Source: Deltaproteobacteria bacterium
GTDB lineage: Bacteria; Desulfobacterota; Desulfobacteria; C00003060; C00003106
Assembly: GCA_019314005.1 (NCBI GenBank)
Contig: JAFDAE010000010.1
Span: 1-18,901 of the forward strand
DNA: 18,901 bases
Reading direction: 5' to 3'
Shown: positions 7,482-14,394 of the stretch, piece after piece
Numbering within the stretch: the first letter of the stretch is position 1
Layout of the letters: each line of letters starts with the position of its first letter
The notes under the pieces: model-generated
The model's input: only the letters and a program-made list of their open reading frames with translations
Databases searched by the model: none
What the model was told of the DNA's origin: nothing
Position numbers and translations under genes: made by a program

Positions 7482-9845
7482 TCATGCCGCTTTCTGGTCC
7501 TCGGCTCTTAACTTGTGGGTGAGAGTAAAGCTAAAAGTAGTCCCCACATCAGGCTCCGATTCGCACCAGATGCGCCCACCGTGACGCCGGATTAAAGTCC
7601 TTACATACGCAAGTCCCATCCCTTCTCCCTGCACATCATCCTTACCGGCCCTGCGAAAGATTTCAAACACTTTGTGCATGTCTTTTTGCTCTATCCCCCG
7701 ACCATTATCCCGGACATGAAAAATGGTTTCTTCATCCCCTTTTTCCGCGCTGATTTCTATTTTACCCGGACGCCCCGGATCAAGGTACTTTACCGCGTTG
7801 TCGAGGAGATTGCCCATGATTTGTTCCATTGCTGTTTTATCCACAACCACTTCAGGCAATGCACCTACCGTTATCTTCCCCTTGTGTTGCCCAACCTGGT
7901 GAGTCAAAGACTTAAGGATAGGCTGTACAAGTTCATCCATATTTATCGGCACAGGCGCGAGATCCCTTCGCCCTATACGAGACAATTTTAATATGGCATT
8001 AATAAGCCTGTCCATCCTATCGACCGAAGAGCCAATAAACCCTATTGCTTCCGGGACATCCTGGTCAAAAATGGTAGCAAACTGTGCTGTATCCTTTTCG
8101 TCAATGTGAGCAATGTATTTATCCAACAGGCCCTTACCCTCTTTCAGTGAGTAGGTTAGTTCCTCTGAAAACCCTTTTAGGTTGACTAACGGCGCCCTCA
8201 GGTCGTGTGAAACAATGTATGCAAACGACTTGACTTCCTCATTCATCTGCTCCAACTCCGCGGCATACTGTTGCAGCTTTTCCTCTGCCAGTTTACGTTC
8301 AGTGATGTCACTGGCCGTACAGACTACATAATTTATAGCGCCATCCTTATCTATAACCACCGAACCGCTAAACAGCATGGGAATCGTAGCGCCCAGTTTG
8401 GGCTTGTACTCTGTCTCACAGTTTGCTATTTTTCCATCATCAATCAGTTCCTTCAGTTTTGTTTCCTCAAGAAACATATCTTTTGACTCAGAAATAGATT
8501 CAACGGGACTACCAACAAGTTCTTCCTCTTTATATCCCAATAGCTCACATGTTGCCCTATTCACCGTCTTAATCTTTCCGTCCGAATCAACCACAATTAA
8601 CGTGTCAATCATACTATCCATAATGTTATCTACATATTCTTTGGAAACAGTTGTCTGTTTCAGGTCTTCGGACATTTTCATAAAAGAAGCTGCCAATTGA
8701 CCGATTTCATCCTTTGTCTTAACCTCGATTTTGGTATCAAGATCTCCCATACCAATTTTAATTGCAGCGTCTCTGAGTTTTGTGACTGGCTTAGATATGG
8801 ATCTCGAAAAAAATATGCTTATTAGAACGGCGAATATTGTCACAATAACCGATGTAATTAATATGCCGTTCCTTAATTTAATTACGGGAGCAAAGGCTTG
8901 TTGTGTCTTATGTTCTACTAATAGAACCCAGTCTAACGTCTTAAAGTTCGAGTGAGTATGTGCGCATAATATCCCCCCATGTTTCTTATCTTTTCTTACA
9001 AATACACCCTGCTTACACCCCCCAGACTCTTCATGTTCTATATGTTCTATATTATCATGAACATCTTCTAAGATCTCAAATTCACCTGTAGAATAGATTA
9101 GTTTCCCTTCCTTGGTAATTAACTTATATGTCGTCTTTTGTTCCTCTTTGGCCCCTATTGGTTCAAAATCTTTTATTATGTAATTTACATCCTTTATGTT
9201 TAAGGCAACCTTCATTACACCAACAAAATTGCCATTATCGTCATCAATTCTTATTCCAAAACTAGTGACATAGCTGCCTGCGCTTTCATCATATTCAACG
9301 TCGCCTATATAGATTCTGTCACTTTTTGCTTTCTGCCACCATTGTTCATCATTTTGTTTATAATCAGTTGTTTTTCCTGATAGCGCGACATTAGCACCAT
9401 ATTTGTTTGTGATCATCACTTCACTAAAAACTCTGTACCCATACTTCTTTTTATAGTAGTCCAATTTCTCCTTTAATGATCTTGACAACTTGTTATCTGC
9501 TAACTCTACCATAAAGGGCGTTATTACTTCTTTGGGAGTGGAAGTCCATTCTTGATTCTTCTCTGTTATATAGGTTTCAATGTCATCCAATTTGTCAAAT
9601 TGTTGATTTGATGCAACAACGGCATCCAGAACTATTAAATTTTTTGAATACGCATTAAATTCTTCGATTCTCCTGTAGATATTCTTATCTATTTCATCCA
9701 TGATCTTGACGACTAAGAAAACAGAACTTTCTTCAATAGATTTTTGTAAAGCCTTTTGACTTGTGCTGACGGCAAAATATCCAACTACCCAAATCATAAA
9801 AGCAATCACCAGGAAACCCAACATCAATTTATATCTTATCTTCAT
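7482..9845 (-). CDS. membrane sensor histidine kinase, dCache-HAMP-PAS-HisKA-HATPase
   Basis: A 787-residue sensor kinase, first gene of the signalling operon. Transmembrane helix 1 spans about 8-28. A large extracytoplasmic region (about 30-320, containing MITNKYGANVALSGKT, typical of dCache domains) follows, then helix 2 (about 327-346), HAMP (about 347-400) and PAS (about 403-520, ending SDITERK). In the dimerisation/phosphoacceptor segment FAYIVSHDLRAPL, His547 is the acceptor. The ATP-binding domain has N-box Asn683, DNGRGI at 713-718 and GEGMGLAYVRT at 740-750. This kinase class is often paired with Rcp1-type receivers, and such a gene lies two genes downstream, along with two receiver-cyclases. 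The sensor region has only two cysteines (277 and 294) and several histidines, but the ligand is unknown. No clear ribosome site precedes ATG 9845. Confidence 0.93.
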   Translation of the reverse strand: MKIRYKLMLGFLVIAFMIWVVGYFAVSTSQKALQKSIEESSVFLVVKIMDEIDKNIYRRIEEFNAYSKNLIVLDAVVASNQQFDKLDDIETYITEKNQEWTSTPKEVITPFMVELADNKLSRSLKEKLDYYKKKYGYRVFSEVMITNKYGANVALSGKTTDYKQNDEQWWQKAKSDRIYIGDVEYDESAGSYVTSFGIRIDDDNGNFVGVMKVALNIKDVNYIIKDFEPIGAKEEQKTTYKLITKEGKLIYSTGEFEILEDVHDNIEHIEHEESGGCKQGVFVRKDKKHGGILCAHTHSNFKTLDWVLLVEHKTQQAFAPVIKLRNGILITSVIVTIFAVLISIFFSRSISKPVTKLRDAAIKIGMGDLDTKIEVKTKDEIGQLAASFMKMSEDLKQTTVSKEYVDNIMDSMIDTLIVVDSDGKIKTVNRATCELLGYKEEELVGSPVESISESKDMFLEETKLKELIDDGKIANCETEYKPKLGATIPMLFSGSVVIDKDGAINYVVCTASDITERKLAEEKLQQYAAELEQMNEEVKSFAYIVSHDLRAPLVNLKGFSEELTYSLKEGKGLLDKYIAHIDEKDTAQFATIFDQDVPEAIGFIGSSVDRMDRLINAILKLSRIGRRDLAPVPINMDELVQPILKSLTHQVGQHKGKITVGALPEVVVDKTAMEQIMGNLLDNAVKYLDPGRPGKIEISAEKGDEETIFHVRDNGRGIEQKDMHKVFEIFRRAGKDDVQGEGMGLAYVRTLIRRHGGRIWCESEPDVGTTFSFTLTHKLRAEDQKAA

Positions 9846-10039
9846 AGTCGGTTAGACACACTTAGCTGAAATATAAACAAATTTTTCCGCGACCTAAGAT
9901 CTTATCTTAAGGCATAATAAAAAATAGCGCGTTCAATTGTTGATTAAATCCTGATACCTTATATCGTCCAATTTAAGGGAATAGTGAGAATTTGCTTTTT
10001 TCTGGATGTATTTTATAAAAAAGAGAGGAATTAGGGAAT
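9846..10039. other. intergenic region upstream of the sensor-kinase operon
   Basis: No gene is supported in these 194 nt. The region holds a candidate minus-strand promoter, listed separately, and a perfect 10-bp palindrome TAAGATCTTA (9895-9904) inside a larger imperfect inverted repeat (CCTAAGAT, then ATCTTAAGG). It lies about 50 nt upstream of the kinase start and could be an operator. No clear terminator hairpin follows the glycerate kinase gene. Around its stop codon (10026-10056) is a short run of imperfect GGAATTAG-like units. Confidence 0.45.
9943..9971 (-). promoter_or_regulatory. candidate sigma-70 promoter of the sensor-kinase/c-di-GMP operon
   Basis: On the minus strand a TTGGAC -35 (9966-9971) is followed after exactly 17 nt by a TTTAAT -10 (9943-9948, five of six consensus bases). 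The -35 matches only in TTG. It would give a leader of roughly 90 nt before the kinase ATG at 9845. Nothing better was found in the gap. Confidence 0.35.
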
Positions 10040-11377
10040 TTAGGAGTTAGGGGATTCCACAAGGAGTATGTGAACATCCATAACATTTGTCCTGGTAGGG
10101 CCTGTTATGAGGAGTTCACCGGTCTTTTTGAAGCAGTTGTATGAATCGTTACATTTCAGATAGTCTTCCGGTTTTATCCCTTTTTTCACGGCATTTCGGT
10201 AGGTACGGCCATTAACTGTCGCGCCTGCGGCATCTGTGGGTCCGTCTGTGCCATCTGTGCCGGCAGAAAGAAAAACGGTTTTGACTAATCCCTGTATCTC
10301 AACGGCAACAGCAAGGGCAAGTTCTGTATTTCTTCCGCCCAGTCCTTTTCCTCTAACGGTCACTGTTGGCTCGCCCCCGCCAAGTATGCAGACAGGCGGT
10401 GAATATGGATAATTGGATGCGGCAATTTCTTGGGCTATCGCAGCATAAAATTTGGCAAGATCCTGAGCTTCGCCTTGCAAACGTGATGACAAAAGGAGGG
10501 TCTTAAATCCCCTTTTCTTTGCTTCAGCCTCTGCCGCTTCCAGAGCCCTCAGATTGCTCCCGATAATAAGATTGTCCACTTTGCGGAAGCAAGTGTTCCC
10601 CGGTTTAGGCGTCTCTTCTATTTTTTTCTTAAGACCTGATTGCAGGTGTTTGATAATATTTTTGGGGGCCTTATCTTTAAGATCATATTTTCCCAGAACA
10701 TCCCATGCATCCTGGAAGGTAGAAGAATCAGCAACAAAAGGACCTGACCCTATAATGTCCAGGTTGTCTCCGATTACATCTGAAAGGATCAGGTTGATCA
10801 CTGTTGCGGGATATGCCAATTTTGCCAGGCTCCCTCCTTTTGTCATGGAAATATGTTTACGCACACCATTAATCTCATGGATTGTAGCCCCGGACCGAAG
10901 TAAAAGGTTGGTCAGCTTCTGTTTTTCGGATAATGTAATAGATGAAATGGGAAGCGGTAAAAGTGCCGAACATCCTCCTGAGGTGAGACACACGACGAGG
11001 TCGTCACCCCGACACTCTTTTAGAAGTCCAACAATTGCTTTTGCTCCGTCGAGTCCGGCTTCATCGGGTACGGGATGTCCGGCCTCAACGGTCTTTATGT
11101 ATCTGAGTCTCCCGGAATGACCATACTTGGTGATGACAATACCGCCATCAATTCTTTTCTTAAGAATCTCTTCACACGCACGAGCCATCGGCACCGCTGC
11201 CTTCCCGGCCCCAACCACAAAAATCCTTTTGAACTTACGCACGTCGTGTTTCCGTACGCCTCTGAGTGTAAGGATACTCCCTTTAAGGGAAAAATGGTTA
11301 AGAACAGCCTTGTAAGGGTCTACAGCAGAAAGGGCTGCCCGAAAGATCGTTTTGGCCGCAGATCGAAGGTTACGCAT
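10040..11377 (-). CDS. gck: glycerate 2-kinase (DUF4147/MOFRL family)
   Basis: A 445-residue soluble kinase predicted to phosphorylate D-glycerate to 2-phosphoglycerate, feeding glycolysis. The N-terminal DUF4147 region shows VVGAGKAA (54-61), AGHPVPDEAG (99-108), LTSGGCSALL (131-140) and SDVIGDNLDIIGSGP (199-213). The C-terminal MOFRL region (about 325-440) shows GGGEPTV (333-339), GKGLGGRNTELAL (343-355), GTDGTDGPTDAAGA (373-386) and a GPTRTNVMDVHILLV ending. These motifs and the length fit the family well. Older annotations often call it hydroxypyruvate reductase TtuD. The start is firm: AGGAGG lies 5 nt before ATG 11377. That ribosome site directly follows the U-tract of a terminator hairpin downstream of tRNA-Ala, leaving little room for a private promoter. 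Metabolically it has no obvious link to the signalling genes around it. Confidence 0.93.
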   Translation of the reverse strand: MRNLRSAAKTIFRAALSAVDPYKAVLNHFSLKGSILTLRGVRKHDVRKFKRIFVVGAGKAAVPMARACEEILKKRIDGGIVITKYGHSGRLRYIKTVEAGHPVPDEAGLDGAKAIVGLLKECRGDDLVVCLTSGGCSALLPLPISSITLSEKQKLTNLLLRSGATIHEINGVRKHISMTKGGSLAKLAYPATVINLILSDVIGDNLDIIGSGPFVADSSTFQDAWDVLGKYDLKDKAPKNIIKHLQSGLKKKIEETPKPGNTCFRKVDNLIIGSNLRALEAAEAEAKKRGFKTLLLSSRLQGEAQDLAKFYAAIAQEIAASNYPYSPPVCILGGGEPTVTVRGKGLGGRNTELALAVAVEIQGLVKTVFLSAGTDGTDGPTDAAGATVNGRTYRNAVKKGIKPEDYLKCNDSYNCFKKTGELLITGPTRTNVMDVHILLVESPNS

Positions 11378-11389
11378 ATTTCCTCCTGT

Positions 11390-11415
11390 AAAAAAGGCCG
11401 CTAATTGAGCGGCCT
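11390..11415 (-). terminator. rho-independent terminator between tRNA-Ala and glycerate kinase
   Basis: On the minus strand a perfect 8-bp GC-rich stem, AGGCCGCT/AGCGGCCT (11395-11415) with a 5-nt loop, is followed by six T (11390-11395). It lies 18 nt after the encoded CCA end of tRNA-Ala and ends 2 nt before the AGGAGG of the kinase gene. It should end most tRNA transcripts and may act as an attenuator for gck. Confidence 0.88.
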
Positions 11416-11433
11416 CTTTAGTTTGCTTTTATT

Positions 11434-11509
11434 TGGTGGAGCTGAGGGGGATCGAACCCCTGACCTCATGACTGCCAGTCATGCGCTCTCCCAGCTGAGC
11501 TACAGCCCC
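11434..11509 (-). tRNA. tRNA-Ala (anticodon GGC)
   Basis: A complete 76-nt cloverleaf including an encoded CCA end. The acceptor stem GGGGCTG/CAGCTCC contains the G3:U70 wobble pair, the main alanine identity element. The D-arm is GCTC/GAGC. The anticodon stem CATGA/TCATG encloses the loop CTGGCAG with anticodon GGC, reading GCC and GCU codons. The T-arm is AGGGG-TTCGATC-CCCCT. It has its own promoter about 15-40 nt upstream and a terminator downstream. Confidence 0.98.
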
Positions 11510-11521
11510 AATATTATGAGA

Positions 11522-11550
11522 CCTATAACAAACAGGCAAAATGGTGTCAA
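11522..11550 (-). promoter_or_regulatory. sigma-70 promoter of tRNA-Ala
   Basis: On the minus strand a perfect TTGACA -35 (11545-11550), 17-nt spacer and TATAGG -10 (11522-11527) lie just upstream of the tRNA 5' end at 11509. The transcript would start only a few nucleotides before the mature tRNA. The promoter begins 28 nt after the stop codon of the hybrid kinase gene, so the tRNA is an independent unit. Confidence 0.78.
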
Positions 11551-11578
11551 TATTTTTTAGAGGACCTACAAAATAAGC

Positions 11579-13870
11579 CTATTCATTGCCCATAACCTTA
11601 TTTATGCATTCCGCCAACTCTTTCAACTGGAAGGGTTTTTGAATAAAGGCATTACAGCCGCGTTCCAATATGTCGGTAGCCTCACCATCAATACTGTAGC
11701 CACTCGAAAGGATAACCTTTATATCTGAATTGATCTCCCTCATCCGGTCATAGACCTCTCCCCCACCCATTTCCGGCATAACCATGTCCAGAATGACTAC
11801 ATCAATCTTGTCCTTGTTTTCCTTATAAATCTCTACGGCCTCTTTCCCATCTCCGGCCGTGAGCGCCTTGTACCCGATTGCTTTCAATAACCCTTGGCCT
11901 ACCTCAAGAATTATCTCTTCATCATCCACTAACAGGATAGTGCCGGTCTTTTGGATAACTTGATCGGTGCGTTCGATATCTTTGACTATCTTCTTTGCCG
12001 ATACAGGGAGATAAATCTTGAAGGTGGCGCCAACACCTTGCACGGAATCAACATCAAGATAGCCGCCATGTCCCTTTATAATACCGTAAGCCGAAGATAG
12101 GCCGAGCCCGCCCCCCGTAACCATCCCCTTAGTTGTAAAGAACGGGTCAAAAATACGCTCCACAGTCTTTTTATCCATGCCGGGCCCTGTGTCGCTGACC
12201 GTTATCAGGACATAGTTGCCCGGCTTCGGCTTAAACGCTGTACCCTTTATATTATCGTAAGTGGTATTTGTAGTTTTCAATATGAGGTTTCCACCATTCG
12301 GCATAGCCTCTGCCGCGTTTATATATAGATCAAACATGACCTGCTCAATCTGTCCCCTGTCCGCATCTATTACAGACAGATCTGCGCCAAGCTCGCAATG
12401 AATCTTGATTCCCTTTTTGGTCCTGCCAAATGTATTAGAGGTCTCTTCAAGTAATTGGTTCAGATTAATCGTCTCAACCTGGTACTTGCCCTTTCTGGCA
12501 TATCCAAGAAGCTGGCTGGTCAAAACAGCCCCCTTTTTAACCAGGTTTTCAATAGTCGTAAGCCTTTCATAATGCGGATGCGTGGAATCAATGTCCAAAA
12601 GTGCCAGTGAAGCATTGCCCTGAATACCCATAAGGAGATTGTTAAAAGCATGGGCAACGCCGCCAGCGAGGATCCCCACCGCCTCCATCTTGTGGGCTTG
12701 GCGGAGTCGCTGTTCAATTTTGACATTTTCGGTGATGTCTCTTTCGAGATGAATTATTTGATATACCTCGCCCTTGTCATCTTTCATGGGATATATGGAG
12801 ACTTGTATATATCTTCTGTTTCCCGACCGATCAAAATGGATGTGCTCTCCTTCCGAGGGGAGTCCTGTCTCCAGGGATTGATTAAGCGGGCACGGATGCT
12901 CCGGGGCCTTACAAGGAGACGGAGAATTATGAGTTATCTCATAACAGGCCTTCCCGATAGTCTTTTCGGGTGGGCCGTATTTATCAAAAAATGTCTTATT
13001 CCCGCCTACAATCTTTAATTGTCGGGGATCTATTACCATAAGAACTTCACTGATATTATTGACAATCCCCTCGTGGAACTTGCGGGATACGGTCGTTGAT
13101 TCCAATTCGGATGTCATTATGTTAAAAGCGTCTGCCAATTGGCTCATTTCATCTCGTGAATCAATCTTAACCCGGTGCGACCAATCCCCGGCGGCGATTT
13201 TTCTTGTTCCTTCAGAGAGTTTTTCAATAGGGTCGGTTATAGATTTTACGACAAAAATCCCTCCCGCCGCACCAGTGCCGACAAATAACAGCACGGCAAA
13301 AATAAGCACAGTGCGGGTAGTCTTCTCAGCCTCACTGGCTTTGATCAACGACTCGGATAAGTGCCTACGGGCATTGGACACCTCCCTGTCAAGGAAGTCC
13401 GTCAGGCTGTCGGCTACTAAGTCCATCTCCTCCATCAACGACCCGCCTATATCACTACGATCGGAGGGTGGAAGTGCCAGAATCTCACGGCTTATTGTCG
13501 CTATCTTCTCAATACTCGGTGTGACAACGTCCGAAAGCCTCTTCAGATCCGACAAATAGCCAATTTTGTCTTCATGGCTCTTTGCATACGCAAAGAGTTT
13601 GGTTACCTTGGAATCGGTTGTTTCAAAAAGGGGGCTAAAGGCCATTTTTTCGTGCAGACGTCCATGTATAAGGTAGTCATGAGCAGGCATCAACAATCGT
13701 TGCGTCGCCACTCTCACATCCTGAACAGAATTCATCCATAGCTCGATCTCCGTGATATGGTGCGCATTCCTAATCATCACGGCCGTGCTTACAATTCCTG
13801 CTATGGCGCTTACTACCATAAGCGAGAGCAATGAGCCCAGTAATAAGACCAATTTAGGCTTAATTTCCAT
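11579..13870 (-). CDS. hybrid sensor histidine kinase, TM-HAMP-PAS-HisKA-HATPase-REC
   Basis: A 763-residue membrane kinase with a fused receiver. Helix 1 (about 7-33) and helix 2 (about 188-208) flank a mainly helical periplasmic sensor. HAMP (about 208-260) and PAS (about 268-383) follow; the PAS carries Cys309, Cys320 and Cys327 in a C-x10-C-x6-C spacing that could bind metal or sense redox state. In the phosphoacceptor segment AGGVAHAFNNLLMG, His407 is the acceptor; Ala stands where Asp is common (HDFNN). The ATPase domain has N518, DTGPGM (560-565) and GGGLGLSS (586-593). The C-terminal REC domain has D649/D650, phospho-acceptor D695 in VILDMVMPEMGG, and K745. ATG 13870 has AAGGA 6 nt upstream, which favours it over a codon 93 nt further upstream. 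It is probably transcribed alone from the promoter at 13932-13960. No dedicated output regulator is adjacent. Confidence 0.93.
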   Translation of the reverse strand: MEIKPKLVLLLGSLLSLMVVSAIAGIVSTAVMIRNAHHITEIELWMNSVQDVRVATQRLLMPAHDYLIHGRLHEKMAFSPLFETTDSKVTKLFAYAKSHEDKIGYLSDLKRLSDVVTPSIEKIATISREILALPPSDRSDIGGSLMEEMDLVADSLTDFLDREVSNARRHLSESLIKASEAEKTTRTVLIFAVLLFVGTGAAGGIFVVKSITDPIEKLSEGTRKIAAGDWSHRVKIDSRDEMSQLADAFNIMTSELESTTVSRKFHEGIVNNISEVLMVIDPRQLKIVGGNKTFFDKYGPPEKTIGKACYEITHNSPSPCKAPEHPCPLNQSLETGLPSEGEHIHFDRSGNRRYIQVSIYPMKDDKGEVYQIIHLERDITENVKIEQRLRQAHKMEAVGILAGGVAHAFNNLLMGIQGNASLALLDIDSTHPHYERLTTIENLVKKGAVLTSQLLGYARKGKYQVETINLNQLLEETSNTFGRTKKGIKIHCELGADLSVIDADRGQIEQVMFDLYINAAEAMPNGGNLILKTTNTTYDNIKGTAFKPKPGNYVLITVSDTGPGMDKKTVERIFDPFFTTKGMVTGGGLGLSSAYGIIKGHGGYLDVDSVQGVGATFKIYLPVSAKKIVKDIERTDQVIQKTGTILLVDDEEIILEVGQGLLKAIGYKALTAGDGKEAVEIYKENKDKIDVVILDMVMPEMGGGEVYDRMREINSDIKVILSSGYSIDGEATDILERGCNAFIQKPFQLKELAECINKVMGNE

Positions 13871-13931
13871 TAGTATTCCTTGGGAGGTTGGGTAGGGAAT
13901 ACATTTACAATAAGTGAAATATATTACATAT

Positions 13932-13960
13932 ATATTAAACTGGTATCCCTTTTGTGTCAA
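13932..13960 (-). promoter_or_regulatory. sigma-70 promoter of the hybrid histidine kinase gene
   Basis: On the minus strand a perfect TTGACA -35 (13955-13960) is followed after 17 nt by TAATAT (13932-13937) as -10. Transcription would start around 13925, giving a leader of about 55 nt before ATG 13870. The -35 lies about 25 bp from the left copy of the CTTG repeat flanking the inverted-repeat element. Confidence 0.65.
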
Positions 13961-13989
13961 CATATTTTGCCTTTTGCTTTTGTGTCTTG

Positions 13990-14057
13990 GAGGCTGTCCG
14001 AGAATTATGTCCGTAACGAAAAAACATGAGAACGAGACAAAATTCTCGGACAGCCTC
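13990..14057. mobile_element. MITE-like 68-bp element with 17-bp perfect terminal inverted repeats
   Basis: The left end GAGGCTGTCCGAGAATT (13990-14006) and right end AATTCTCGGACAGCCTC (14041-14057) are perfect reverse complements separated by 34 nt. The tetranucleotide CTTG flanks both sides (13986-13989 and 14058-14061), as expected for a target-site duplication. Ends starting GAGGCTGTCC resemble terminal repeats of some insertion sequences (from memory, not searched). There is no room for a transposase, so it would be a non-autonomous element or the collapsed remnant of an insertion sequence. A rival reading is a long stem-loop of RNA or terminator type. There is no U-tract on either side. 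Confidence 0.6.
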
Positions 14058-14090
14058 CTTGGCCTTCTGTGTGGCTCTTCGACCCATCTC

Positions 14091-14119
14091 TTGACAAATT
14101 ATAGATCAAGGCTTAAAAG
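14091..14119 (+). promoter_or_regulatory. sigma-70 promoter of the zinc-ribbon protein/PpiD operon
   Basis: A perfect TTGACA -35 (14091-14096), 17-nt spacer and TAAAAG -10 (14114-14119, four of six) lie upstream of ATG 14156. The predicted leader is about 30 nt. The right edge of the inverted-repeat element is about 30 bp upstream of the -35. Confidence 0.6.
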
Positions 14120-14155
14120 GAATTAAACCGAAAAGGCAATCCAAGGTAACTCATA

Positions 14156-14392
14156 ATGAACTTTGATTCTTTTTTTCATAACCCTCCTTCTGAACAGCAA
14201 AGCGCCTTTAAGGAATTTGAGGCGACAGAGCTCTACTGTCCCAACTGTAGACGGGCTGTACCGGTAAGACAGAGACTCCTTTTGATTCTTCCGGATGGCG
14301 ACGAGTACGAATATTTGTGCGCCTTCTGCTCTACTTCAGTCGGCACCAAAATCGTCCGCAAGACCAAACCATTTCATATTATTACGGGGTAA
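14156..14392 (+). CDS. small four-cysteine zinc-ribbon-like cytoplasmic protein
   Basis: A 78-residue protein with no signal peptide or membrane helix. Two CXXC knuckles, CPNC (28-31) and CAFC (55-58), are separated by 23 residues holding a basic stretch (RRAVPVRQR), a hydrophobic strand (LLLIL) and an acidic turn (PDGDEYEY). This layout is that of a zinc ribbon, which may bind nucleic acid or protein, but no function can be assigned. AAGG lies 9 nt before ATG 14156, and a promoter with a perfect -35 lies about 60 nt upstream. The stop TAA lies 2 nt before the start codon of the PpiD-like gene, so the two are almost certainly one transcript and translationally coupled. That makes a role linked to the foldase, or its regulation, worth considering; this is inference only. 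Confidence 0.82.
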   Translation: MNFDSFFHNPPSEQQSAFKEFEATELYCPNCRRAVPVRQRLLLILPDGDEYEYLCAFCSTSVGTKIVRKTKPFHIITG

Positions 14393-14394
14393 TT

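Larger units (their letters stand above)
13871..14155. other. divergent promoter region with an inserted inverted-repeat element
   Basis: This 285-nt gap separates the minus-strand hybrid kinase from the plus-strand zinc-ribbon/PpiD genes. It contains one promoter for each direction and, between them, a 68-bp inverted-repeat element; all three are listed separately. The small plus-strand open frame across the element has no ribosome site and is not supported as a gene. Confidence 0.7.

Noticed and set aside
10554..11120. Plus-strand open frame of 188 codons
   Set aside because: Fully antisense to glycerate kinase, which has every family motif; the protein has no recognisable domain.
13059..13559. 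Plus-strand open frame of 166 codons
   Set aside because: Antisense to the HAMP and sensor region of the hybrid kinase; Ser-rich composition is typical of a shadow frame.
13871..13963. Upstream start extending the hybrid kinase by 31 residues
   Set aside because: The extension has no ribosome site, overlaps the predicted -10 region, and would put a Cys/Tyr-rich stretch before a normal signal-anchor; ATG 13870 has AAGGA.
13986..14061. Considered as CRISPR repeat or terminator
   Set aside because: Only one inverted pair, no spacer-repeat series, and no U-tract on either strand.
13914..14126. Plus-strand 70-codon frame across the inverted-repeat element
   Set aside because: No ribosome site, and the inverted repeat and promoter elements account for the sequence.
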